In this document: positions 18,319 through 27,536 of the stretch, one piece after another
Layout of the letters: the number at the start of each line of letters is the position of its first letter
Numbering within the stretch: position 1 is the stretch's first letter
NCBI GenBank assembly: GCA_036501535.1
Contig: DASYAE010000202.1
Coordinates: 62,001 to 126,000 of the forward strand
Length of the DNA: 64,000 nucleotides
Direction: 5' to 3'
Origin: DASYAE01 sp036501535
GTDB lineage: Bacteria; Actinomycetota; Actinomycetes; Streptomycetales; Catenulisporaceae
Translations under genes and position numbers: made by a program
Notes under the pieces: model-generated
The model's input: only the letters and a program-made list of their open reading frames with translations
Database searches by the model: none
Told to the model about the DNA's origin: nothing

Positions 18319-18537
18319 CTAATGTGCGCCGTTGGCGGCCGGGCCGGAGCCGGGGCCGGGCGGCTCGACGTCCTTCGGCTCCTGCTCGGCGAGGTGCTCG
18401 GCCTCCATCCGGTTCAGGTGCTTGGCCAGGTTGCGGCCGAGGAACCAGGTGGCGACGCCGATGATGCAGACGACGATGAACCCGAGCAGGCCCGGGGTGA
18501 TGGAGTTGGGATCGAGCGAGACGGCAAGGCCGGTCAT
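18319..18537 (-). CDS. Small single-pass membrane protein
   Basis: 72 residues. One transmembrane segment (LLGFIVVCIIGVATWFLG) follows a short extracytoplasmic N-terminus; the remainder is a charged cytoplasmic tail rich in Glu and Pro. Its ATG overlaps the rmlC stop by 4 nt, which strongly supports translation as the last gene of the leftward polysaccharide unit. Function unknown. Confidence 0.7.
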   Translation of the reverse strand: MTGLAVSLDPNSITPGLLGFIVVCIIGVATWFLGRNLAKHLNRMEAEHLAEQEPKDVEPPGPGSGPAANGAH

Positions 18538-19169
18538 CGGCGCTCCTCGTCCGGGCGCACGGCGGGCTCGGCGGGGGCGCCGAGGCCGGCGGTGAACGCC
18601 CGGCAGGCTTCGTAGTCGGGCAGCAGGCCCGCGGTCCGGGCCTCGGCGAGCGACGGCGCGGCGTCGTCGCGGGTGGAGAGCTGCGGCGCGTCGGTCGGCC
18701 ACGCGATGGCCAGATCGGGGTCGAGCGGGTGGATCGAGTGCTCTTTGGTCGGATTGTACGTCTCGGAGCAGACGTAGCAGAGCGTGGCGTCGTCGGTCAG
18801 CGCGGCGAATCCGTGCCCGAGCCCCTCAGACAGGTAGACCGCGCGCCGGTCGGCGTCGTCGAGCCGGACGAACTCCCAGCGGCCGAAGGTGGGCGAGCCG
18901 ACCCGGATGTCGACGACCACGTCGAGCACCGCGCCGCGGACGCAGGAGACGTACTTGGCCTGGCTCGGCGGCACGTCGGCGTAGTGGATGCCGCGCACCA
19001 CGTCCTGCGCGGAGACGGAGAGGTTGCCCTGGGCCAGCCGCAGCGGGTGGCCGACAGCCTCGGCCAGCTTGTCGTGCCGGTACCACTCCATGAACAGCCC
19101 GCGCGGGTCGCCGTGCTGCTCCGGGACGATCTCCCAGGCGCCCTCGATCGACAGCGCACTGATCTTCAC
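18534..19169 (-). CDS. rmlC: dTDP-4-dehydrorhamnose 3,5-epimerase
   Basis: About 211 residues from the GTG at 19169, which overlaps the rmlA stop by 4 nt and matches the usual N-terminus of the family (KISALSIEGAWEI). Cupin-fold motifs include RGLFMEWYR, RGIHYADVPPSQAKYV and GLGHGFAAL; the His of RGIHY is the expected catalytic base. It converts dTDP-4-keto-6-deoxyglucose to dTDP-4-keto-L-rhamnose. The C-terminal tail after about residue 185 is extended and Ala/Pro-rich. Confidence 0.92.
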   Translation of the reverse strand: MKISALSIEGAWEIVPEQHGDPRGLFMEWYRHDKLAEAVGHPLRLAQGNLSVSAQDVVRGIHYADVPPSQAKYVSCVRGAVLDVVVDIRVGSPTFGRWEFVRLDDADRRAVYLSEGLGHGFAALTDDATLCYVCSETYNPTKEHSIHPLDPDLAIAWPTDAPQLSTRDDAAPSLAEARTAGLLPDYEACRAFTAGLGAPAEPAVRPDEERR

Positions 19170-20044
19170 CGCTGCTCGCCCTCCATCTCCAGCAGGTTCA
19201 GCAGATACGCACCGTAGCCGCTCTTGAGCAGCGGGTGGGCCAGCTCGCGCAGCCGCGCCGAGTCGAGGAACCCGGCCCGCCAGGCCGTCTCCTCCACACA
19301 CCCTATCTTCAAGCCCTGACGCTCTTCGATGACCCGCACGTACTCGGCGGCCTGGACCATCGAGCCGAAGGTACCGGTGTCGAGCCAGGCGGTGCCGCGG
19401 TCGAGCACGGACACGGTCAACTCCCCCGCCTCCAGATAGGCGGCGTTGACCCCGGTGATCTCCAGCTCGCCGCGGGCGCTGGGCTTGAGCGCCTTGGCGA
19501 TCTCGACCACCCGGTTGTCGTAGAAGTACAGGCCGGGCACGGCGTAACGCGACTTGGGCTTGGCCGGCTTCTCCTCGATGGAGACCGCGCGGCCGTGCTC
19601 GTCGAACTCGACCACGCCGTACTCGGTCGGGTTCGAGACCTGATAGGCGAAGATCAGGCCGCCCTCGATGTTGTTGTGGTCGCGCAGCTGCCGGCCGAGC
19701 CCGACGCCGTGGAAGATGTTGTCCCCGAGCACCAGGGCGACCGGCTCGTCGCCGATGAAGTCCTCGCCGAGGATGAAGGCCTGCGCCAGCCCGTCCGGCC
19801 GCTCCTGCACCGCGTAGCTCAGCTCCAGCCCGAACTGCGACCCGTCGCCGAGCAGCCGGCGGAACGCGTCCTGGTCCTCCGGTGTGGTGATGACCAGGAT
19901 CTCCCGTATCCCCGACATCACCAGGGTGGACAGCGGATAGTAGATCATCGGCTTGTCGAAGACCGGCATGAGCTGCTTCGAGATGGCCTTGGTGATGGGC
20001 CAGAGCCGGGATCCGGTGCCCCCGGCGAGGATGATGCCGCGCAT
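19166..20044 (-). CDS. rmlA: Glucose-1-phosphate thymidylyltransferase
   Basis: 292 residues from ATG 20044 (MRGIILAGGTGSRLWP, the family N-terminus). An in-frame TTG 18 nt upstream is not preferred. Signature residues include GGTGSRL for nucleotide binding, KQLMPVFDKPM, and LGDNIFHG. It makes dTDP-glucose from dTTP and glucose 1-phosphate, the first step to dTDP-L-rhamnose. It lies 52 nt after the third GT2 gene and overlaps rmlC. Confidence 0.93.
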   Translation of the reverse strand: MRGIILAGGTGSRLWPITKAISKQLMPVFDKPMIYYPLSTLVMSGIREILVITTPEDQDAFRRLLGDGSQFGLELSYAVQERPDGLAQAFILGEDFIGDEPVALVLGDNIFHGVGLGRQLRDHNNIEGGLIFAYQVSNPTEYGVVEFDEHGRAVSIEEKPAKPKSRYAVPGLYFYDNRVVEIAKALKPSARGELEITGVNAAYLEAGELTVSVLDRGTAWLDTGTFGSMVQAAEYVRVIEERQGLKIGCVEETAWRAGFLDSARLRELAHPLLKSGYGAYLLNLLEMEGEQR

Positions 20045-20096
20045 GGTCGGACAGCCTAACAAGCCTTCCGCGGGAGCGACCGGGGGGTAGGCCGGC

Positions 20097-21032
20097 TCAG
20101 CCGTCGCGCCCGGCCGGGCCGTGGTACTCGGCTCCGGGCGGCAGGTACTTCAGCTCGGTGCGGCCGGTCAGGCCGTCGCGCAGCCCGCGCAGGATCGCCG
20201 GGACGTGGCTGCGCCGCTTCGGCTCGAACGCCGCGGTGGCCGCCAGCCAGCGCGCCATGAAGAGCAGGTTGATGACGGCGAAGCCGGGCGCGCGCAGGCC
20301 GTGCTCGCGGGTGAGCACGATCCCGTTGCGGGCCACCCAGTAGTGCCGCCAGGCGGCGTAGTGCAGCACCCGGACGGTGAACGGGCCGAGCCGGTGGTCC
20401 CGGCCGTCGCCGATGGAGTGCGGCAGCAGCAGGCCGCGGTCGCGCACCACCCGCGCGCCGGTGCGCCGCAGCCGCAGGCAGAAGTCGATGTCGACGCAGT
20501 CCACGAAGAAGTCCTCGCGGAAGGCCGGGCCGGGCAGGGCGGCGAAGGCGGTGCGGCGCACGAGCATGCCCGAGGTGATGATGCTGTAGCGGTCGGCCAG
20601 CTCGCCGTGCAGCTTCGCGAAGGTCTCGTAGTGGCCGCCCTTCTCGGCGTCGACCGGGCCGGGGCCCACCGCGCCGATGCTCGCGTCGTCCAGCCGGGCG
20701 GCCAGCTGCTCGACCAGGTTCGGCGGCAGCACCGAGTCCTGGTCCAGGAACAGCACCGCCCAGGCGTCCTCGGGCAGCCCGGCCAGGCCCAGGTTGAGCG
20801 CGGCGGCCAGGCCGAGGTTGCGCCCGGAGCGCAGGACCCTGACGCGCGGGTCGTCCAGCTTGTCCGCCATCGAGGGCTGGTCGCCGGGGGTGTTGTCGGC
20901 GACGGTGACCGAGGCGCAGGAGGCCAGCGCGGACTCGACCACCGCGGCCAGCCGCCCGTCGGGCTGGTATGCGGTCACGAGGGCAAAGATCGGCCGAGTC
21001 TCCGTCGGCAGGGACTCCTCGGCGCCGGTCAC
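20097..21032 (-). CDS. GT2 glycosyltransferase (rhamnosyltransferase-like), copy 1
   Basis: 311 residues. GT-A fold features: an N-terminal nucleotide-sugar strand (ALVTAYQPD), VADNTP, GRNLGLAAALN and the metal-binding LFLDQDS at 94-100, followed by EDFFVDCVDIDFCLRLRRTG, a motif typical of RfbF/WbbL-like rhamnosyltransferases. Its GTG start overlaps the upstream gene's stop (GTGA). It is one of three related enzymes in tandem, presumably each forming a different linkage of the rhamnose-containing chain; exact acceptors are unknown. Confidence 0.85.
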   Translation of the reverse strand: MTGAEESLPTETRPIFALVTAYQPDGRLAAVVESALASCASVTVADNTPGDQPSMADKLDDPRVRVLRSGRNLGLAAALNLGLAGLPEDAWAVLFLDQDSVLPPNLVEQLAARLDDASIGAVGPGPVDAEKGGHYETFAKLHGELADRYSIITSGMLVRRTAFAALPGPAFREDFFVDCVDIDFCLRLRRTGARVVRDRGLLLPHSIGDGRDHRLGPFTVRVLHYAAWRHYWVARNGIVLTREHGLRAPGFAVINLLFMARWLAATAAFEPKRRSHVPAILRGLRDGLTGRTELKYLPPGAEYHGPAGRDG

Positions 21033-22003
21033 GCGTTCTTCTCCTTCGGCTGCTTCTTCTGGTCCTTCAACTCACTCTTGTCCTGCATGTCCTGCATCCC
21101 CGCATAGACCGCGCCCTCAGGCAGATAGGCGGCGGTGAGCCGGCCGAAGAACCCGTCGCGCATCCCGCGCAGCAGAGCCTTGACATGCGAGGCGCGCTTC
21201 GGCCCGAAGGCCGCCGTGCGCCAGGTCCACGACAGCAGGAACAGCACGCCTTTGACGATCCAGTGCGGGTCGCGGCGCCAATTTTCACGTAACAGTGCGG
21301 CGGCGCCGCGGGCGATCCAGTAGTGGCGCCAGGCCGGGTAGTGCAGCACCTCGAACTTCAGCGGACCGAGCCGGTGCGTGCGCCGGTCGCCGAGCGCGTG
21401 CGGCAGCTTGAGCCGCTGGTCCTGCCGGATCCGCCAGCCGGCCCGCCGGGCCCGCAGGCAGAAGTCGATGTCCACGAAGTCGACGAAGAAGTCCTCCCGG
21501 AACGGGCCGGCCTGCTCGAGGCAGGCCCGGCGCACCAGCATCCCCGAGGTGATCACGTCGGTGCGGTCGGCCACGTCGGCGCGCAGCGCGGCGAGGTTGT
21601 CGTAGTCCGCCTGGCGCTCGGCGTCCCACGGGGTCGGCGCCGCGATGCCGACGGCCGGGTCGTCGAGGTGCGCGGCCAGCGCCGCGACGGTCTCGGCGGG
21701 CAGCTCCGAGTCCTGGTCGAGGAACAGGAACGCCTCGGGCCCGTCGCCGAGCTCGCGCACCGCCAGGTTGAGCGCGCCGGCCAGGCCCAGGTTCGCGCCG
21801 GGCCGCAGCACCGTCGCGCCGAGGCCGCCGACGAGGTCGGCCGCGGTGGGGCCGTCCGCTCCCGGCGGGGTGTTGTCCACCACCACGACGGCGCGGCAGG
21901 AGTCGAGCGCCGACTTGACCACCGCGGCCAGCCGCTGGTCCGGGTGGTACGCGGTGACCGACGCGCCGATCCGCATCGACGCAGTGGAGGATTGCTCCGG
22001 CAT
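21029..22003 (-). CDS. GT2 glycosyltransferase (rhamnosyltransferase-like), copy 2
   Basis: 324 residues from ATG 22003, which shares one base with the stop of copy 3. Motifs parallel copy 1: VTAYHPDQRL, VVDNTPP, GANLGLAGALNLAV, LFLDQDSELP and EDFFVDFVDIDFCLRARRAG. The C-terminus ends in an unusual Lys/Glu/Gln-rich tail (DKSELKDQKKQPKEKNA). Cytoplasmic or membrane-associated; acts on lipid-linked chains in related systems. Confidence 0.85.
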   Translation of the reverse strand: MPEQSSTASMRIGASVTAYHPDQRLAAVVKSALDSCRAVVVVDNTPPGADGPTAADLVGGLGATVLRPGANLGLAGALNLAVRELGDGPEAFLFLDQDSELPAETVAALAAHLDDPAVGIAAPTPWDAERQADYDNLAALRADVADRTDVITSGMLVRRACLEQAGPFREDFFVDFVDIDFCLRARRAGWRIRQDQRLKLPHALGDRRTHRLGPLKFEVLHYPAWRHYWIARGAAALLRENWRRDPHWIVKGVLFLLSWTWRTAAFGPKRASHVKALLRGMRDGFFGRLTAAYLPEGAVYAGMQDMQDKSELKDQKKQPKEKNA

Positions 22004-23028
22004 CAGGCCTTCTTCCGGCCGCTGGGCACGTACGCCCCGGCCGGCAGATACCGCGCGGTGACCCGGCCGGAGAAGCCGTCGCGCATCCCGCGCAGCATGG
22101 CGGCGAGCTGCGCGCCGCGGCCGGTCTGGAACGTCGCCGCGGACGCGAGCTTGCGGCCCAGGAAGACCCCCATCGGGAGGACGCCGAGCGGGTGCCGCTT
22201 GATGTTGTCCAGGTTGAACATCACGCCGTTGCGCGCGATCCAGTAGTGCCGCCAGGCCGGGTAGTGGATCACCAGCACCTTGACCGGGCCGATCGCGTGC
22301 TCGCGCCGGTCGCCCATCGAGTGCGGCAGCATGAGCCGGTAGTCCTGCACGATCCGGGCGCCGGACCGGCGCACGTCCACGCAGAAGGCGATGTCCACGA
22401 AGTCGTTGAACAGGTCCTCGCGGAACGGGAACCGGTCGATGTGCTCGCGGCGCACCAGCATGCCAGAGGTGATCACCGCCTCGCGGTCCGCGGTCGACTC
22501 CTGCCGCCCGGCGCCGTAGTTGTAGTGCGTCTCGTGCTGCGCGTCCCACGGGGTCGGCGCGGCGATGCCGATGGACGGGTCGGCGGCCAGCAGTCCGGCC
22601 AGCCCGCCGACCAGCCCGGCCGGCAGCACCGAGTCCTGGTCGAGCAGCAGCACCGCCTCGGTGCCGTCCGGGATGCGGCGCACCGCCTCGTTGAGCGCGC
22701 CGCCGAGGCCCAGGTTGCGGCCGATCGGGATGACCTCGATGCGCGGGTCGTCGAGCTTGCGCGCCATGCTCGGCGAGCCGTCCGGGGTGTTGTCGGCCAC
22801 GATGACGCGGGCGCAGTCGGCGAGGGCGGACTCGACCACGGCGACGAGCCGTTCGTCCGGGTGGTATGCGGTCAGCAGCGCGGTGACGGTCAGTCCGGCG
22901 GCCTTGGGCGCCGTCCCGTCCCCCGCTTGAGCATTCACGTTCGCATTCACCGCCTCGGCACCGGCGTTCGCAGCGCCGACATCGGCAGCGCTCGTGCCGT
23001 CCTGGCCGGTCGGTTCGGTGGAGGTCAC
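22003..23028 (-). CDS. GT2 glycosyltransferase (rhamnosyltransferase-like), copy 3
   Basis: About 341 residues from the GTG at 23028, which has GAGGGAG about 11 nt upstream; a farther in-frame GTG at 23097 sits in probable promoter sequence. An Ala/Asn/Gly-rich N-terminal extension of about 45 residues precedes the GT-A core (LLTAYHPDERL, VADNTPD, GRNLGLGGALNEAV, LLLDQDSVLP, DFVDIAFCVDVRRSG). First gene of the leftward unit copy3-copy2-copy1-rmlA-rmlC-small protein. Confidence 0.83.
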   Translation of the reverse strand: MTSTEPTGQDGTSAADVGAANAGAEAVNANVNAQAGDGTAPKAAGLTVTALLTAYHPDERLVAVVESALADCARVIVADNTPDGSPSMARKLDDPRIEVIPIGRNLGLGGALNEAVRRIPDGTEAVLLLDQDSVLPAGLVGGLAGLLAADPSIGIAAPTPWDAQHETHYNYGAGRQESTADREAVITSGMLVRREHIDRFPFREDLFNDFVDIAFCVDVRRSGARIVQDYRLMLPHSMGDRREHAIGPVKVLVIHYPAWRHYWIARNGVMFNLDNIKRHPLGVLPMGVFLGRKLASAATFQTGRGAQLAAMLRGMRDGFSGRVTARYLPAGAYVPSGRKKA

Positions 23029-23209
23029 GGCCGGGCATTCTCCCTCGGGTAGCGGATGGCGGCGTCGGCTGAGCGTACCGGCTGTCTGCGGGCACACGCT
23101 AATATGACGCGTCTATGGACAAGGTGTCGCGCGTGGCGCGAACTGGCAGGCCACGCAAGGCGTATCGGCCCGCCGACCCCGGATCGGCCAGTTCCGGACC
23201 GACGCAGTG

Positions 23210-24679
23210 ATGGCTTCGCGATTGCGCGCCTTCGCGGCCAGGCCGGCCGTGCTGCTGAGCATCGGCCTGGCGATCTCGGCGGTGGCCGGCTCGATCGGCT
23301 TCCAGCCGATCATCAACCGCGGCCTGGACTCGGCCGGCGTCAATGCCCTGATCGGTTTGAACACGGTGCTGACCACGGTCAGCACCGGGGTGATGGCCGG
23401 CCTCGAGCAGGAGATGACCCGGGTGGTCAGCCGGGCGCTGGCGATCGGCGCGAGCGCCGCCACGGCGATCCGGCGCCAGGTGCGGCACGCGACCTGGCTG
23501 ATCGCGGCGACCCTGGTCGTGGTCGGCGCGCTCGGGCCGGTGCTGACCGAGCGCTACCTCGGCGGCGAGTGGATCCTGTTCGCCGAGCTGCTGGTCGGCC
23601 TGTTCGGCGCGCTGGCCTCGTTCCAGGTGCGCGGCACCCTCTCCGGCCGGCAGGACTTCCCGATCTACTCGCTCACCCTGGTCGTGCAGGGCATGGCGGT
23701 GCTGGTGCCGTTCGCGCTGATCTGGGTGCTGGGGCTGAGCCAGACCTGGCTGTTCGGGCTCTTCCTCGCGCTGGCGCAGGGCATGGCGGCGCTGAGCGGG
23801 CTGGCCGGACCGCTGCTGCGGCGCGGCCGCCGGGCCGGCGCCGGGACCGGGCCGACTGAGCCTGCCAAGTCCGTCGAAACCCAGTCCGTCGAAGCCCTCG
23901 AGCCGCCTGAGACCACCGCGGCCGCAGCCGACGCCGCCGCGCACCCCGAGGAGTCCCGGGGCGGCGCCAACATCGCGATGCTGACCGCCGCGACCCTCGC
24001 CAGCCAGCTGCTGTTGAACGCGGTCACGCTGCTCACCCTGGCCCGGTACGGCCACACCGGGAACAAGACCGAGACGAATCAGGTCTCCGCGATCGGCACC
24101 GCGGTCGGGGTGACCCGCCTGGGCATCCTGATCCTGCTGCCGATGCAGGCGCCGCTGCTGCCGCGGCTGACCGCGGCGGCGACGCACGGCCGCTTCACCG
24201 AGGTCCGCCGCCGGACCCGTGCGCTGGCCGGCCTCTGCGCCGTGGCCGGGCTGCTGGCGATCGCCGTGTGCTGGACGATCGGGCCGTGGGTGCTCAGGGT
24301 GTTCATGCACGCGCACGCACCGCTGTCCGGGACCTATCTGGCCGCGCTCGCCGCCGGGATCGGCTTCATGATGGTGGCCTACATCCTCCAGTCCACTCTG
24401 ATCGCACTCAAACGGCACCAGGTCGTGATGGCCGCTTGGTGGATCGGAGTGGCCGCGACGCTGCCGGTCTTCCTGGCCGGCTCGTCGATCTTCGTCACCA
24501 CCGCCATCGCCGGTTTCACCGGGCCGCTCGTCACGATGCTGATCATGGTCGTGGACGCCTGGCGCTCCACCCGCGGCGGAGACCGCGTCCCGGACATCGA
24601 GATCGTCGGCGGCCCGGTCGCCGGGGGAACCGACCCTACGCACATCGATGGCGAACTGCACGCCACAGGCCCACGCTAG
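23210..24679 (+). CDS. MOP-superfamily polysaccharide flippase-like protein
   Basis: About 489 residues from ATG 23210 (an adjacent GTG at 23207 is equally possible). About 11-12 hydrophobic helices in two bundles, divided by a Pro/Ala/Glu-rich cytoplasmic loop near residues 210-250. The pattern (FARLGLDSAG-type GLDSAGVNALIGLN, GLEQEMTRVVSRAL, SGRQDFPIYSL) fits Wzx/MurJ-like lipid-oligosaccharide flippases. Divergent from the GT2 unit and just upstream of rmlB, so it probably moves the rhamnose-containing lipid-linked unit across the membrane. Confidence 0.75.
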   Translation: MASRLRAFAARPAVLLSIGLAISAVAGSIGFQPIINRGLDSAGVNALIGLNTVLTTVSTGVMAGLEQEMTRVVSRALAIGASAATAIRRQVRHATWLIAATLVVVGALGPVLTERYLGGEWILFAELLVGLFGALASFQVRGTLSGRQDFPIYSLTLVVQGMAVLVPFALIWVLGLSQTWLFGLFLALAQGMAALSGLAGPLLRRGRRAGAGTGPTEPAKSVETQSVEALEPPETTAAAADAAAHPEESRGGANIAMLTAATLASQLLLNAVTLLTLARYGHTGNKTETNQVSAIGTAVGVTRLGILILLPMQAPLLPRLTAAATHGRFTEVRRRTRALAGLCAVAGLLAIAVCWTIGPWVLRVFMHAHAPLSGTYLAALAAGIGFMMVAYILQSTLIALKRHQVVMAAWWIGVAATLPVFLAGSSIFVTTAIAGFTGPLVTMLIMVVDAWRSTRGGDRVPDIEIVGGPVAGGTDPTHIDGELHATGPR

Positions 24680-24689
24680 GATGCCGCGC

Positions 24690-25673
24690 ATGAAGATCCT
24701 GGTTACCGGCGGAGCCGGTTTCATCGGCTCGGAATACGTGCGCTCGCTGCTCACGGGGCGCCTCGACGACGGCGCCGACCACCGGGTGACCGTGTACGAC
24801 AAGCTGACCTACTCGGGCAACCTGGCGAACCTCGAGCCGGTCGCCGACGACCCGCGCTACACGTTCGTGCGCGGCGACATCAACGACGCCGAACTGCTCG
24901 ACGAGGTGCTGCCCGGCCACGACGCGATCGTGCACTTCGCCGCGGAGTCGCACGTGGACCGCTCGATCACCGGCGCGGCCGACTTCGTCACCACCAACGT
25001 GCTGGGCACCCAGTCGCTGATCGACGCCTCGCGGCGGGCCGGCGTCGGGCGCTTCGTGCACGTCTCGACCGACGAGGTGTACGGCTCGATCGACGAGGGC
25101 TCGTGGACCGAGGACTGGCCGCTGACCCCCAACTCGCCCTACTCGGCCGCGAAGGCCGGCTCGGACCTGCTGGTGCTGGCCGCGCACCGCACGCACGGGT
25201 TCGACGCGGTGGTCACCCGCTGCTCGAACAACTACGGGCACTACCACTTCCCGGAGAAGATGATCCCGCTGTTCGTCACCAACCTGCTGGACGGCGGCCG
25301 GGTCCCGCTCTACGGCGACGGCGGCAACGTGCGCGACTGGCTGCACGTCTCGGACCACGTGCGCGGCATCCACCTGGCGCTGACCAGGGGCCGCGCCGGC
25401 GAGGTCTACCACATCGGCGGCGGGACCGAGCTGACGAACAAGGAGCTGACGGAGCGTCTGCTCGAAGCCTGCGGCGCGGACTGGACCAGCGTGGACAACG
25501 TCGCGGACCGCAAGGGCCACGACCGGCGCTACTCGCTGGACATCGGCAAGATCCGCGCCGAGCTCGGCTACACGCCGCAGATCTCCTTCGACGAGGGCCT
25601 GGCCCGCACGGTCGCCTGGTACCGGGAGAACCGCGCCTGGTGGGAGCCGCTGAAGGCGAAGGCGGCGCTGTGA
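24690..25673 (+). CDS. rmlB: dTDP-glucose 4,6-dehydratase
   Basis: 327 residues from ATG 24690, with AGGA 8-9 nt upstream; an ATG at 24681 is also in frame. Extended short-chain dehydrogenase motifs: GGAGFIGSEYV for NAD binding, STDEVYG, and PYSAAKAGSD with the Tyr-x3-Lys pair. It converts dTDP-glucose to dTDP-4-keto-6-deoxyglucose. Its stop overlaps rmlD (GTGA). Confidence 0.94.
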   Translation: MKILVTGGAGFIGSEYVRSLLTGRLDDGADHRVTVYDKLTYSGNLANLEPVADDPRYTFVRGDINDAELLDEVLPGHDAIVHFAAESHVDRSITGAADFVTTNVLGTQSLIDASRRAGVGRFVHVSTDEVYGSIDEGSWTEDWPLTPNSPYSAAKAGSDLLVLAAHRTHGFDAVVTRCSNNYGHYHFPEKMIPLFVTNLLDGGRVPLYGDGGNVRDWLHVSDHVRGIHLALTRGRAGEVYHIGGGTELTNKELTERLLEACGADWTSVDNVADRKGHDRRYSLDIGKIRAELGYTPQISFDEGLARTVAWYRENRAWWEPLKAKAAL

Positions 25674-26554
25674 CCCGGACTCCCGGCAGCGAGCGCTGGC
25701 TGGTGACCGGCGCGGCCGGAATGCTCGGCACCGAGGTCGTCGAGGCGCTCTCCGGGTCGGCGGCGGGGCCGCGCACCACCGCCCTGACGCGGGCCCAGCT
25801 GGACATCACGGACGGCGCCGCGGTCAAGGAGGCCGTCGCCGGGTTCGACGTCGTGGTCAACGCGGCCGCCTGGATCGACGTGGACGGCGCGCAGGCGCAG
25901 GAGGAGGCGGCCGCCGCGGTCAACGGCGGCGGGGTGCTCAACCTCGCCGAGGCCTGCGCCGCGGCCGGCGCCCGGCTGCTGCAGGTCTCCACCGACTACG
26001 TCTTCCCCGGCGACGCGACCGAGCCGATCCCGGAGGACGCGCCGACCGAGCCGCTGAACGCCTACGGCCGCGGCAAGCTGATCGGCGAGCAGGCCGTCAC
26101 CCGGCTGCTGCCGGAGACCGGCTACGTCGTGCGCACCGCGTGGCTCTACGGCGCGCACGGCGGGAACTTCGTGCGCACCATCCTGAACGCCGCCGAGAAG
26201 CGCGAGCACCTGGACGTGGTGGACGACCAGCGCGGCCAGCCGACCTGGGCCCGGGCCCTGGCCGGGCAGCTGGTCGCGCTCGGCGGGGCGGCGCTGGCCG
26301 GCGCGGCTCCGGCAGGGTTCTACCATGGCACCTGCGCCGGCGAGACCACCTGGTTCGGCCTGGCCCGCGCGGCCTTCGAGCTGACCGGGCTCGACCCGGA
26401 CCGGATCCGCCCGACCACCAGCGCGGCGTTCCCCCGCCCCGCGCCGCGGCCGGCCTACAGCGTGCTCGGACACGGCCGCTGGGCGCAGGCCGGGCTGCCG
26501 GCGCTGCCGCAGTGGCGCGCGTGTCTGGCAGAGTTCCTGGCAGCACAGTCCTGA
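25670..26554 (+). CDS. rmlD: dTDP-4-dehydrorhamnose reductase
   Basis: 294 residues from the GTG at 25670 overlapping the rmlB stop. NADPH-binding GAAGMLGTEVV, VVNAAAWIDVDGAQ, STDYVFPGD and the catalytic YGRGK are all present, as is RTAWLYG. It produces dTDP-L-rhamnose, completing the pathway with rmlA, rmlB and rmlC. Confidence 0.93.
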   Translation: MTRTPGSERWLVTGAAGMLGTEVVEALSGSAAGPRTTALTRAQLDITDGAAVKEAVAGFDVVVNAAAWIDVDGAQAQEEAAAAVNGGGVLNLAEACAAAGARLLQVSTDYVFPGDATEPIPEDAPTEPLNAYGRGKLIGEQAVTRLLPETGYVVRTAWLYGAHGGNFVRTILNAAEKREHLDVVDDQRGQPTWARALAGQLVALGGAALAGAAPAGFYHGTCAGETTWFGLARAAFELTGLDPDRIRPTTSAAFPRPAPRPAYSVLGHGRWAQAGLPALPQWRACLAEFLAAQS

Positions 26555-26587
26555 CAGCCTAACGGATCTAGGACCGAGGACCGCCGG

Positions 26588-27493
26588 ATGACCAGCATCG
26601 ACATCATGATGCCGTACTACGGTGACGTAGCCCTCATGCAGCAGGCGGTTCGCAGCGTCCTGGCGCAGAGCGATCCGGACTGGCACCTGACCGTGGTGGA
26701 CGACGGCGAGGCCGCCGGGGTGCCGGAGTGGTTCGCGGCGCTGGACGAGCCGCGGGTGAGCTACGAGCGCAACCCGGTGAACCTGGGCGTCACCGGCAAC
26801 TTCCAGAAGTGCGTGCACCTGGCCAAGCGGGACCGGCTGGTCATCATGGGCAGCGACGACCTGCTGCTTCCCGGCTACGTGGCCGAGGTGCGCCGGCTGG
26901 AGGCGGTGCGGCCCGGCGTCGGCCTCATCCAGCCCGGCGTCCAGGTGATCGACGGGGCCGGAGCGCCGGCCCAGGGCCTGGTCGACTCGGCGAAGCGGCG
27001 CCTCTACGCGCCGAAGGGCCCCGGCCCGCATCTGATGTCGGGTCAGGACCTGGCGATAAGCCTGCTGCGCGGCAACTGGCTCTATTTCCCTTCGCTGTGC
27101 TGGCGCACCGACGCGATCGGCTCCGCCCAATTCCGCGCGGAGCTGGCGGTCATCCAGGACCTGGCGCTGATCATCGAACTGGTGGAGAAGGGCGAGGAGC
27201 TGATCGCCGGCGGTGCGGTCTGCTTCCAGTACCGGCGGCACGCCGCGAGCGAGTCCTCGAAGCAGGCGCTGGACGGCATCCGGTTCGACGAGGCGCGCGC
27301 CTACTTCCTGCAGACCGCCGCGCATCTGGAGGCCATGGGCTGGACCGAGGCGGCGAAGGTGGCCCGGCGGCACCGCTCGGCGCGGCTGCACGCACTCACC
27401 CTGGTGCCGACCGCGCTGCGGGCCGGCCGCCGGGACTCGGCCGCGAAGCTGGTGCGCTACGCGGCCTCGCCGTCCAGCCGGGCCGAACAGTAA
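26588..27493 (+). CDS. GT2 glycosyltransferase
   Basis: 301 residues. Classical GT2 N-terminus (IDIMMPYYGDVALMQQAVRS), VVDDGE, NLGVTGNFQKCV and the DxD-type MGSDDLLLP. It is unrelated in detail to the three tandem copies on the other strand and may add a non-rhamnose sugar. 33 nt after rmlD, last gene of the rightward unit; a hairpin at 27515-27536 follows. Confidence 0.83.
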   Translation: MTSIDIMMPYYGDVALMQQAVRSVLAQSDPDWHLTVVDDGEAAGVPEWFAALDEPRVSYERNPVNLGVTGNFQKCVHLAKRDRLVIMGSDDLLLPGYVAEVRRLEAVRPGVGLIQPGVQVIDGAGAPAQGLVDSAKRRLYAPKGPGPHLMSGQDLAISLLRGNWLYFPSLCWRTDAIGSAQFRAELAVIQDLALIIELVEKGEELIAGGAVCFQYRRHAASESSKQALDGIRFDEARAYFLQTAAHLEAMGWTEAAKVARRHRSARLHALTLVPTALRAGRRDSAAKLVRYAASPSSRAEQ

Positions 27494-27514
27494 GCAGGCT
27501 GGCGCAGTCAGTGA

Positions 27515-27536
27515 CCGGCGCCCGGCTCAGCGCCGG
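27515..27536. terminator. Hairpin between convergent GT2 genes
   Basis: Seven-bp perfect stem (CCGGCGC and GCGCCGG) with an 8-nt loop in the short convergent gap, partly overlapping the end of the leftward gene. No T-tract. Confidence 0.4.

Noticed and set aside
22004..23095. Upstream extension of GT2 copy 2 into a 688-codon protein
   Set aside because: The extra N-terminal part is another-frame reading of GT2 copy 3; the ATG at 22003 overlapping the copy 3 stop is the natural start.
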